The notes under the pieces were generated by a model. The model did no database searches, was not told the DNA's origin, and saw only the letters and a program-made list of their open reading frames with translations. A program made the translations under genes and the position numbers. Positions 55,345 through 64,000 of a stretch of 64,000 bases of DNA are shown here, piece by piece. Origin of the DNA: Plutella xylostella (Eukaryota; Arthropoda; Insecta; Lepidoptera; Plutellidae); assembly GCF_932276165.1 (NCBI RefSeq), contig NC_063992.1:2118001-2182000 (forward strand), in the 5' to 3' direction. Positions within the stretch are counted from its first letter, which is position 1, and each line of letters starts with the position of its first letter.

Positions 55345-55546
55345 GTACACTCACCTTACCGTATCATTAGCTTTACTTACCGTCGCGTAGAATAAATAGG
55401 TACACTCACCTCGTTATTAGCTTTACTTACTGTTGCGTATGACACAGGTTATAGGTACGACACTGCCGCTTATAGGTACACTCACCTTACCGTATCATAA
55501 GCTTTACGCACCGTCGTGTAGAATAAATAGGTACACTCACCTACAG
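55345..55546 (+). repeat. Copy of the end of exon 31 and its donor
   Basis: CGACACTGCCGCTTATAG and then GTACACTCACCTTACCGT recur at about 55458. Three shorter repeats of GTACACTCACCT and TAGCTTTACTTACCGT lie in the same stretch. Confidence 0.8.
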
Positions 55547-55680
55547 CCAGTTTCTATAACACTATCTATCCATAACTGTTAGTTACTTTCATACGATTTT
55601 GACATAATCAAAAGTAACAATCTGTCAAAATCGTATGAAAGTAACTACCAGTTATGGATAGATAGAGTTATAGAAGCTAG
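55547..55680. mobile_element. MITE with CCAGTTTCTATAAC ends
   Basis: A near-perfect hairpin whose arms contain ACTTTCATACGATTTTGACA. Sister of 33028-33181. Confidence 0.82.
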
Positions 55681-56326
55681 TTGTTAGCTTTACTTACCGT
55701 TGCGTATGACACAGGTTGTGATTGTGTAGCTGGCGGAAGCGGCCATTGTATTGTATATAGAGGGTGTCGCAAAAAGGGTAAACCAAGCCGAAATCTACAT
55801 GTACAGCCCGAAAATGAAATCAGAATTTCAAAATTCGCGAAAAAAAAAGCAATTTCCATAGAAACTTTGTTGGTCACGTGACTTTTTTACTATGGATGTT
55901 GTCGTATGGACAACATGACGGAGATGCACCTTACCATATCATTAGATTTAGGAACTTACCGTCGCCTAAAATCCTCATAATTTTACTGAAAATATTCTAA
56001 TTAGTTAATTACCTAGAAATCATAAGTAAAAAAAAACACTAATAAGGGACCCAATTTTATACATTTGTTGTAACAAAATCTTGAAAGTGATATTTTGTAC
56101 CAATTTTAGTATTTTTAGTAGGGTGAGTTGTTCAATATGTCATGCTAGCCTATTCATTGTGAAGATTCCTTTTGAATGTTATTCAGATGAACTTTCTTTT
56201 AATTAGTATATCTTTAACATTGTTACAATAAAATTTTGAAAGTGAGGCTTTGCAAATGCACTAACTTTAGTAGTTTTAATAGAGTGAATTGTTCAATGTG
56301 AAATTTCAATTGATTAGGATTTCAGA
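55681..56326. other. Intron sequence before the snRNA array
   Basis: It holds a dispersed repeat (about 55765-55920), and from about 56030 the 3' spacer of the U1 genes with CACCAATTTTAGTATTTTTAG-like repeats (in shorter pieces). No gene. Confidence 0.5.
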
Positions 56327-56488
56327 AGGGGACGGCGCGTACGCAGTCCCCACTACCAAAAATTACGCATCCGAGATATCCACATTAGGGATATTCGCAA
56401 AGGTCAACCCAACCGCAGTGCAATGGAAGGGCCTCGCTCTGGGGGAACCGCCTTCTTGATCACGGTGTCCCCTATGCCAGGTAAGTAT
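56327..56488 (-). ncRNA. U1: U1 snRNA, copy 2
   Basis: Minus-strand U1 begins ATACTTACCTGGC with all stem-loops and the Sm site AATTTTTGG. The RNA sequence appears the same as copy 1. It is the outermost gene of the left arm of the U1-U2 array. Confidence 0.97.
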
Positions 56489-56533
56489 GCTTTCTCCACG
56501 CTCGGTTGGGGTACTGGTTGTTCGTGAAACAAT

Positions 56534-56572
56534 CCTAATACCGCGATCCAGACGGGGGCACAGTGACATCTG
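56534..56572 (-). promoter_or_regulatory. U1 copy 2 promoter
   Basis: On the minus strand: AGATGTCACTGTGCCCCC and CTGGATCGCGGTATTAGG, ending 46 bases before the RNA. U1 genes in the array end TATTAGG where U2 and U3 have TATTAAG. Confidence 0.88.
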
Positions 56573-56819
56573 TAAAAGAACTTGGTACTAAAATATGCCG
56601 ACTTTGCTGCCCTCTATGCAAATATGTACTTAACATGCAGTACTAAAATGAAAGTTGTAATAAGCATCACGACAATTTACGATTACAAGCACTGACTGTC
56701 CGACACTTTACATATATTTTTTATATTCATAGTTAATATATTGTTTGCGAAAACGAAGAGTTCTACGCAACATCTTAATCTTATTCAAAGTGACGCCTGA
56801 CGCCTATATAATCTCTATA

Positions 56820-56925
56820 TCCCATTCCACGGGGAAAGACATCTGATACAAACAAAAACTACCCTTATTGAAATGTAATAAGGGTTCTGTCAGATGTCCC
56901 CGTGGAGTAAAGTGGAAATTAATAT
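56820..56925. mobile_element. Small hairpin insertion in U1-U2 spacer
   Basis: Arms CCACGGGGAAAGACATCTGA and TCAGATGTCCCCGTGG are imperfect inverted copies. It is absent from the paralogous spacers near 59750 and 62990. Confidence 0.6.
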
Positions 56926-57241
56926 GAAACTTGACAGAAAGCGGCACATTGAAAACGTGTCATTTAAATTATGACCAATTTAATAAGTTTTTAATTAGCT
57001 ACATAATAGGTTTGTAGGCTAAATAGTAGATTTGTCACCAAATATTTTATTACGTATTATTATTGTGGATATTTTTTTTCTGCACTCATAAAACGTATTG
57101 TGCCTTATTGAGTTGAGCCGGTTCAGTCCAGTCAGTATGATGAACTAAGTACTGCTCATGCTCATAATATGTATTTTATTTTATCATAAGCAGCGGGAAG
57201 GCATTTTGGTCAATGTTACCAAGTCGAATTAGCTTGTAATT

Positions 57242-57428
57242 TGGGCCGATCCCGGCGGCACTGCAATGCCGGGCCGACCCGTGACGGGAGTGGAGCGAGC
57301 CCCGAACATCCCATCGGTTTACAAAAATCAGATTAATATACTGGTCCCTCAGTGAGGGAACTTTCAGATATTAAGCTGAAAAGAACAGATACTACACTTT
57401 GATCTTAGCCAAAAGGCCGAGAAGCGAT
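57242..57428 (-). ncRNA. U2: U2 snRNA, copy 2
   Basis: A complete 187-base U2 in minus orientation, starting ATCGCTTCTCGGCC. No difference from copies 1 and 3 was noticed. Confidence 0.97.
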
Positions 57429-57473
57429 ACCGGTCATATTAAACGCGAGGGGAGTGATAAAACGGCAAAATAT

Positions 57474-57511
57474 CTTAACACCGCGATGCAGTTGAGGGCA
57501 CAGTGTCATCT
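57474..57511 (-). promoter_or_regulatory. U2 copy 2 promoter
   Basis: On the minus strand AGATGACACTGTGCCC and CTGCATCGCGGTGTTAAG, one base off the other U2 PSEs (GTGTT for GTATT). It ends 46 bases before the RNA. Confidence 0.85.
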
Positions 57512-57634
57512 GTAGTCACTCCAACGAACTGTTTAACAATATTTGCTATGACGCAGACCACGTGCTAGGGTGACTCACACTACAAGCACAGCCCCACCGC
57601 TATTGTTACCAAGTCGAATACAAGATTTGACTTA

Positions 57635-57775
57635 GGGCCTGTTCCACAATGTCTGGTTAGTGGTTACCTGTCGGATAAAATACATACTGTCACTGTCTAA
57701 AAAATAATGACAGAGAGTGACAGCATGTATTTTATCCGACAGGTAGCCACTAACCAGACATTGTGGAACAGGCCC
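57635..57775. mobile_element. MITE with GGGCCTGTTCCACAATGTCT ends, TTA duplication
   Basis: Arms GGGCCTGTTCCACAATGTCT and the complement form a hairpin. TTA flanks both sides, and the paralogous spacer at about 62135 has one TTA and no insertion, which is a natural empty site. Confidence 0.9.
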
Positions 57776-58105
57776 TTAATATAATTTATCATATTTCTGT
57801 CCTATGCAAATGCATATCACCTATTGGTGTTCACTTTAATATCATTTTGTGCTGTATTTTATTCTAATTTAATAAACATAAATATTATTCGTACATAAAA
57901 AAATACTAATGCACCAAAATTTCTACATTGTTAAAAAAAGTTAGAATTTTCACCAACTTTAGTATTTTTAGTAAAGTGCACCAATTTTAGGTATGTTTAG
58001 TAAATAAGAGTGAGTTTTCCTATGCGCACTAGTGCTAGCCTATTCATAATGAAGATTTCATTAGAATTTTATTCCGATGAATCTTCCTTTAAATAGTATT
58101 TCAGA

Positions 58106-58267
58106 AGGGGACGGCGCGTACGCAGTCCCCACTATCAAAAATTACGCATCCGAGATATCCACATTAGGGATATTCGCAAAGGTCAACCCAACCGCAGTGC
58201 AATGGAAGGGCCTCGCTCTGGGGGAACCGCCTTCTTGATCACGGTGTCCCCTATGCCAGGTAAGTAT
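58106..58267 (-). ncRNA. U1: U1 snRNA, copy 3
   Basis: A complete U1 in minus orientation. It differs from copies 1, 2 and 4 just after the Sm site (AATTTTTGATAG for AATTTTTGGTAG). The 5' splice-site-pairing end is unchanged. Confidence 0.96.
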
Positions 58268-58312
58268 GCCTTCTCCACGCTCGGTTGGGGTACTGGTTGT
58301 TCGAGAAACAAT

Positions 58313-58350
58313 CCTACTACCGCGATCCAGACGGGGGCACAGTGACATCT
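58313..58350 (-). promoter_or_regulatory. U1 copy 3 promoter
   Basis: On the minus strand AGATGTCACTGTGCCCCC and CTGGATCGCGGTAGTAGG, with one change in the core (TAGTAGG for TATTAGG). It ends 46 bases before the RNA. Confidence 0.85.
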
Positions 58351-58443
58351 ATAAAAGAACTTGGTACTAAAATTTGCCGACTGTGCTGCCCTCTATGCAA
58401 ATATGTACATAACATGCAGTACTAAAATGAAAGTTGTTATAAG

Positions 58444-59085
58444 TGTCGCAGGCATCTGGTTTAATCTCCTGCTTGATTGAACCGCTAGCCCGTTCATTGG
58501 ATGACGCTGCTTAGTTGTATGACTAGGCCGAACGTTGATTGCACAAGCGTCACAAAACGTCTAACTAGTTGGCTGACTTAAAATCAGTCAGGTGGTGAAC
58601 AAAACAAATATGGCGTCTAACAGCTAACAGCTGACACAAAAAGCACCTATATTGTTAGTTTTTTGCAAATAAATTAGCTTGAAAGTGCGTTATTCGTGTT
58701 AAAATAGTGTGACAACATGGATTTACCTATTATCACGCCGCGGGCGGATAGTCTCAAAGAAAAAATTGTGGCGTAACTGGATAATTATAAACAACAATAT
58801 GAAGGTACGTTTATTGTTATTGTTTAGTTAATTTGTGAGATAAGAGCTTTGTAACATAGTCTTTTTGTTGACTCATGTCTGGTTATGTTCACCCTAACCA
58901 GACATTACAAAGTTGCTATACTATATCCCATTCAACGACTCCGCTGAGTGACGTTCAGTCAAGACGTCGAACGTTACAATCAACGACTTGGCGAGTTGTC
59001 CTATAGTCATACAACTGAATAGCGCCATCCAATGAACGGACTAGTGGTTCAATCAAACAGGAGATTAAACCAGATGCCTGCGGCA
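58444..59085. mobile_element. Element with TGTCGCAGGCATCTGGTTTA ends, copy 2
   Basis: The second copy of the family at 47522, slightly longer. It is flanked by TAAG on both sides; the paralogous spacer at about 56663 (AGTTGTAATAAGCATCACG) lacks it, so target and insertion are certain. Confidence 0.9.
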
Positions 59086-60030
59086 TAAGCATCACGACGA
59101 TTTACGATTACAAGCACTGACTGTCCGACACTTTATATTTTTTTATATACATAGTTTTTTTTTTGTTTGCGAAAACAAAGAGTTTTACGCATTGACATAC
59201 TTATATATTACTGCGTAAGGACAGGCCAAACCACTCAAGAAAATGGCACCCGCGCGTTGGCCCTAAAATAGACATTTTAGGGCCAACGGTCCTCAGTCGA
59301 CAGTTGTCTGTGACGGAGAGATGAGTCTTTGATTCTTGTGATAAATATGCCTATTTTTGTTGTGAAAGGCTAAAAAACTATGATACGAAGGTCAAAAAGG
59401 AATATGGAATATCGTATCATCCTTAATTAATAAATAAACACATTTTAAAGCGATAATTTATTTTACTACCCAAGTCTACAATGGCCGCACGATGTAACCT
59501 TGTACGGACGTCCGCATGCAACTCACTCATATTATTATGTACCTACTGTCCGGTGACGGTAAAATATGAACGCACGTACAAGGTTGCGTCGTCAGGATAA
59601 GTAGCTCGGCTCTGACATAGTTCCAACAAATTATGACAGATGGCAGTTATTTTGTTGGTATGAAGAAGGTTTGAGTAAAATGTTCTGAAGGGCGTATCCT
59701 TCCTTTTGAAATCATTGGTTTTACGCAACTTACAACGTTTTATCGTATTAAAAGTGACGTAATTTTTTTATGAAACTTGAAAGAAAACGGCACATTGTAA
59801 TTATTGAAAACGTTTCATTTAAATTATGGCCAATTTAATAAGTTTTGAATTAGCTAAATAACAGGTTTGTATAATTTTAGTATGTAGTTATAGTACAGCA
59901 AGTTGTTTAATATGTCATCCTAGCCTATATTTTTTTATAAAGATTCCTTTATATTTATTTATTCAGATGAACTTTAATTTACCTAATTAGGGCTTTAGAA
60001 GGGGTCCCCTTTATCTTTATAAAAAATATA
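59086..60030. other. Spacer left of the array centre
   Basis: It begins like the U1-U2 spacer (TTACGATTACAAGCACTGAC). About 530 bp near 59195-59725 are not found in the paralogous spacer, and the sequence then continues as spacer. Where a further U2 and U1 would be expected there are only U1 3' flank sequences and AGAAGGGGTCCCCTTT at about 60000, possibly the scar of a deleted U1. No gene. Confidence 0.45.
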
Positions 60031-61780
60031 CAGGGTGGCCCAAAGAGTGACGTCCAAAGGAAAATGTTTGATTCCTTAGATCAAGGGGTAGCCAAATCAC
60101 CCCCATGTATGTTCAGCAATTTTTAGTAGTTTAGGAGTTATGATTTTTTTAACAAATTCTCTACGAAAATCGACCTCAGTGGATCAATTATGTTTTATTA
60201 TTTTTTTGGATAACTTTTTTAAATTATTTTTTATTTTTGTGTCATCCTCTTAAGTTGTTCTTTTAACCATAAAAGTTTCAGCTTCCTAGCTATAATGTAA
60301 GTTAGTTATTTTTATATCGAAAGTTCAAATTATATCATCGAGCTAGACTGCTCTGAATTTTCAACTTGAAATTAAAAATCGAACTAGATATTCTCATGGT
60401 CCCTCATTAATTTTAAAAACTCCGCAAGGTTCCAAAATAACATAAAAATAAAAATAAACTATTGCTTAATGGGGTATTATTTGCAGAAAACAGCCTTCAA
60501 AGGTATTTGGGTGGAAATTACCTCATTAGTCAATTGTTTCAGAAAGTTGAAAGATTCCTGTTATGTCATTACTAAGGACTAATTCAGTTAGAAAATGTAT
60601 CAAATTAAAGGGAAAATAAAATTATTTACTATTATTTTTTATTTAAGTTACATTTTTGAATGTAAATTCTTAGTAAAATGTTTATGTCTGAGTTGTAAGA
60701 TTTATGAGATAATTGTATTATTAATAATAAATAAATAAAGTCAAATAATTCTTTTACAAATTAACTCACAATAAATTTTCAAAATGGCGACCTCCCACAA
60801 CAATACACTATCTACATCTACGCAAGAAATTTTCTTTAAGTCAAAAAAGTTCCAAATGTAAAAAATATGACATCTGTCAAAAAGTTAAACATGTCAAAAA
60901 AGTAACTTTTCTCAAAAATGTGATATCTGTCAAAAAGTGACATCTGAATGAAACAGAGAAGCGTATAGGCGACTTAAAGAAAATTTCTTGCGTAGATGTA
61001 GGTTGTGTATTGCCTTGGGAGGTCGCCATTTTGAAAATTTATTGTGAGTAAATGTGTAAAATAATTATTTGAGTTTATTTACTTAGTATTAATAATACAA
61101 TTATCTCATAAATCTTACAACTCAGACTTAAACATTTTACTAAGAATTTACATTCAAAAATGTAACTTAAATAAAAAAAATAGTAAATAATTTTATTTTC
61201 CCTTTAATTTGATACTTTTTCTAACTGAATTAGTCCTTAGTAATGACAAAACAGGAATCTTTCAACTTTCTGAAACAATTTACTAATTAGGTAATTTACA
61301 CCCAAGTACCTTTGAAGGCTGTTTTCTTCAAATAATACCCTATTAAGCAATAGTTTATTTTTATTTTTATTTTATTTTGGAACCTTGCGGAGTTTTTAAA
61401 ATTAATAAGGGACCATGAGAATATCTATTTCAATTTTTAATTTCAAGTAGAAAATTCAGAGCAGTCTAGCTCGATGATATAATTTGAACTTTCGACATAA
61501 AAATAACTAACTTACATTACAGCTAGGAAGCTGAAACTTTTATGGTTAAAAGAACAACTTAAGAGGATGACAAAAAATAAAAAATAATTTAAAAAAGTTA
61601 TCCAAAAAAATAATAAAACATAATTGATCCACTGAGGTCGATTTTCGTAGAAAATTGGTTAAAAAAATCATAACTCCTAAACTACTAAAAATTGCTGAAC
61701 ATACATGGGGGTGATTTGGCTACCCCTTGACCTAAGGAATCAAACATTTTCCTTTGGACGTCACTCTTTGGGCCACCCTG
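60031..61780. mobile_element. 1.75-kb foldback element (CAGGGTGGCCCAAAGAGTGA ends), TA-flanked
   Basis: Two arms of roughly 750-870 bp are inverted copies with scattered differences and small gaps, and meet around 60830-60970. The ends CAGGGTGGCCC and GGGCCACCCTG are bounded by TA. No coding frame is present. The ends resemble those of the foldback at 16128 (CAGGGTGTCCC), so both probably belong to one superfamily. Confidence 0.92.
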
Positions 61781-62259
61781 TATATGTATAGGCTAGCATG
61801 ATATAATTTATATTAAACAACTCGCTCTATTAAAACTACTAAAATTATAATAATTAAATAAAACTAAAATTATACTAATTAAAAATACTAAAATTGGTGC
61901 AATTTACTAAAAATACTAAAATTGGTGCACTTTACTAAAAATACTAAAATTGGTGCAAATTCTCACTTTATTTTTTTTGTTATAGCAATGTAGAAAATTA
62001 GGTGCATAAGTATTTTTTTATGCACGAATAATATTTATGTAATATTAAATTTATATAAAATAAAGCACAAAATAATAATAAAGTGAACACCAATAGGTGA
62101 TATGCATTTGCATAGGACAGAAATATGATAAATATTAAGTCAAAACTTGTACTCGACTTGGTAACAATAGCGGTGGGGCTGTGCTTGTAGTGTGAGTCAC
62201 CCTACCACGTGGAGTGCGTCATAGCAAATATTTTTAAACAGTTCGTTGGAGTGACTACA
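61781..62259. other. Spacer right of the array centre
   Basis: It carries tandem AAAATACTAAAATTGGTGCA-like units near 61880-61960 and then the U2 upstream spacer (ATGCATTTGCATAGGACAG), the mirror image of 57520-57990. An octamer-like ATGCAAAT/ATTTGCAT is present in all the array spacers. Confidence 0.6.
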
Positions 62260-62296
62260 GATGACACTGTGCCCTCAACTGCATCGCGGTATTAAG
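62260..62296 (+). promoter_or_regulatory. U2 copy 3 promoter
   Basis: AGATGACACTGTGCCC and CTGCATCGCGGTATTAAG end 46 bases before the RNA. Confidence 0.88.
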
Positions 62297-62341
62297 ATAT
62301 TTTGCCGTTTCATTACTCCCCTCGCGTTTAATATTAACGGT

Positions 62342-62528
62342 ATCGCTTCTCGGCCTTTTGGCTAAGATCAAAGTGTAGTATCTGTTCTTTTCAGCTTAAT
62401 ATCTGAAAGTTCCCTCACTGAGGGACCAGTATATTAATCTGATTTTTGTAAACCGATGGGATGTTCGGGGCTCGCTCCACTCCCGTCACGGGTCGGCCCG
62501 GCATTGCAGTGCCGCCGGGATCGGCCCA
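62342..62528 (+). ncRNA. U2: U2 snRNA, copy 3
   Basis: A complete 187-base U2 on the plus strand, first gene of the right arm of the array. Boundaries as in copy 1. Confidence 0.97.
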
Positions 62529-63207
62529 AATAGTAAACTAATTGGATTTCATACTATAACCCATTACTTAATATCCTCTCGCTGTTATTTAATTTGATGG
62601 TAAATTAGCTATGTCTGAATGTATTGGAGTAATTAAATACAAATGTTTAAAATATATTAATGAGAAAGGGAGATCCGTGAATACTGTGATCACAGTAATA
62701 AGCCTATATTACAGTATGTCCAATTACGCTGTAGTCCCGGCATACTATACCATACGTGCATAGTATGTTTACACGTTTTATGATTACAAAAAACAATATC
62801 TATAAAGTCTACGTTTACTCGATCATAAATCCAGCTAATAATAATTGTAGGGGTTTAATCGTGAAATTGATTTCGAAATTATTTGCTGGCAAGTGTACTA
62901 CATATTTTGCCTACTAATTAAAATTCAAAACTGATTAAATTTGTGATCGTTTAAATAACACGTTTTCAATTTGTCGTTTTCTGTCAAGTTTCATGTTAAT
63001 TTCCTGGATAAAACTCTTCATTTTCGCAAACAATAAAATATGAATATAAAAAAAATATTAAGTATCGGACAGTCATTAGTCAGTGCTTCTAATCGTAATC
63101 GATGCTTATAGAAAGCCAAAAATATTTTTTTACTTTTATTACCGCATGTTAAGTATTTGCATAGAGGGCAGCACAGTCGGCAAACTTTAGTACCAAGTTC
63201 TTTTGTA
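62529..63207. other. U2-U1 spacer, right arm
   Basis: No gene. From about 62940 it mirrors 56640-57000 of the left arm (TGTCAAGTTTCAT, TTTCGCAAACAAT, GTGCTTCTAATCG-type pieces). Confidence 0.6.
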
Positions 63208-63244
63208 GATGTCACTGTGCCCCTGTCTGGACCGCGGTATTAGG
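63208..63244 (+). promoter_or_regulatory. U1 copy 4 promoter
   Basis: AGATGTCACTGTGCCCC and CTGGACCGCGGTATTAGG (ACCGCGG for ATCGCGG) end 46 bases before the RNA. Confidence 0.88.
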
Positions 63245-63289
63245 ATTGTTTCTCGAACAACCAGTACCCCAACCGAGCGTGGAGAAGGC

Positions 63290-63452
63290 ATACTTACCTG
63301 GCATAGGGGACACCGTGATCAAGAAGGCGGTTCCCCCAGAGCGAGGCCCTTCCATTGCACTGCGGTTGGGTTGACCTTTGCGAATATCCCTAATGTGGAT
63401 ATCTCGGATGCGTAATTTTTGGTAGTGGGGACTGCGTACGCGCCGTCCCCTT
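63290..63452 (+). ncRNA. U1: U1 snRNA, copy 4
   Basis: A complete U1 on the plus strand with the normal 5' end, loops, Sm site AATTTTTGG and terminal stem. It follows U2 copy 3 by about 760 bp. Confidence 0.97.
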
Positions 63453-63927
63453 CTGAAATCCTAATTATATGATAGTTCATCTGAATAAATTAAAAATAAA
63501 TCTTCATAGCGCGCCATAATATATATAAAAACACTCTCATGCTTTACTAAAAATACATAAATTGGTGTACTTTACTAAAAATACTAAAATTGGTGCATTT
63601 TACTAAAAATACTAAAATTGGTGCAAATTTTCACTTTTAATTATTGTTATAACAATGTAGAAAATTAGGTGAATTAGTATTTTTTTATGCACGAATAATA
63701 TTTTATGTATATTAAATTTAAATAAAATACAGCACACAATAATAATAAAATGAATACCAATAGGTGATAAATGCCTTTGCATAGGACAGAAATATGAAAA
63801 AATATGAAGTCAAAACTTGTATTCGACTTGGTAACAATAGCGGTGGGGCTGTGCTTGTAGTGTGAGTCGCCTACCACGTGGAGTGCGTCATAGCAAATAT
63901 TGTTAAACAGTTCGTTGGAGTGACTAC
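63453..63927. other. U1-U2 spacer, right arm
   Basis: It repeats the spacer at 61860-62259, including ACTAAAATTGGTGCA units and TTTGCATAGGACAG. No gene. Confidence 0.6.
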
Positions 63928-63965
63928 AGATGACACTGTGCCCCCAACTGCATCGCGGTATTAAG
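63928..63965 (+). promoter_or_regulatory. Promoter of a further U2 gene outside the window
   Basis: AGATGACACTGTGCCCCC and CTGCATCGCGGTATTAAG, then ATATTTTGCCGTTTTATCAC and CTCCCCTCGCG as before U2 copies 1 and 3. With the fixed 46-base spacing, the transcript would start near 64011, just past the end. Confidence 0.9.
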
Positions 63966-64000
63966 ATATTTTGCCGTTTTATCACTCCCCTCGCGTTTCA

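Larger units (their letters stand above)
49218..53408. mobile_element. PIF/Harbinger-like element, decayed and nested
   Basis: Ends GGGCCGATTTTTCAATGC and its complement (ending at 53408) are flanked by TAA on both sides, the three-base target of PIF/Harbinger elements. Inside are a remnant resembling a Harbinger transposase N-terminus, a THAP exon and at least two other nested elements (51193 and 52353). That the two ends belong to one 4.2-kb element is inference from the ends and the matching TAA. Confidence 0.6.

Noticed and set aside
53794..54000. Unknown U4, U5, U6, U7, U11 or U12 gene after the orphan promoter
   Set aside because: Compared from memory with the conserved starts and Sm regions of each; no match.
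56363..56569. Repeated 68-codon frames over U1 genes (also at 32701, 58142 and 63209)
   Set aside because: They are readings of the U1 snRNA and its PSE, identical only because the RNA genes are identical.

Overview
The window looks like the nuclear genome of a moth or butterfly (Lepidoptera). It is AT-rich, its genes are split by short-consensus GT-AG introns, and it is crowded with insect-type transposons. These include a BEL/Pao retroelement, RTE-type and CR1/Jockey-type LINE pieces, a tRNA-derived SINE, many TA- or TTA/TAA-flanked MITEs, and a repeat starting CCGGCCAAGTGCGAGTCGGG that I know as widespread in Lepidoptera. The species cannot be told from the sequence.

Layout. Positions 1-7958 hold an intact 1719-codon BEL/Pao gag-pol and its flanks. 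From 7959 to 55344, plus strand, run 31 consecutive exons of an axonemal dynein heavy chain, best matched from memory to DNAH2 (the inner-arm I1/f beta chain; kl-2 in Drosophila). All 31 join in frame and give about 1535 codons, from the AAA2/AAA3 linker through AAA3, AAA4, the stalk with its microtubule-binding domain and AAA5, up to the edge of AAA6. The gene is open at both ends. Its introns carry most of the other content: tandem partial copies of at least six exons, two adjacent satellites of about 120 bp, a LINE inserted in the second satellite, foldback elements, two THAP-domain first exons and a Harbinger-like element.

RNA genes. The sequence holds four U1 snRNA genes, three U2 snRNA genes, two full U3 snoRNA genes and a U3 3' fragment. 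All nine full genes have the same promoter: an AGATGnCACTGTGCC-like upstream motif, then a GATCGCGGTATTAAG-like proximal sequence element ending 46-47 nt before the transcript. One U2, one U1 and both U3 genes lie in DNAH2 introns. The other five form a U1-U2 array at 56.3-64.0 kb, arranged as an inverted repeat around a 1.75-kb foldback element. A further U2 promoter at 63928-63965 predicts another U2 gene starting about 11 nt past the window end. PSE-like motifs without a recognised transcript occur at 14.1-14.4 kb, 33.54 kb and 53.7 kb.

The dynein would act in sperm flagella; the snRNA and snoRNA genes serve the spliceosome and rRNA processing. No functional link between them is evident beyond co-location. 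DNAH2 introns 2-8, 10-12, 14 and 15 showed me no gene; repeats seen elsewhere are listed.
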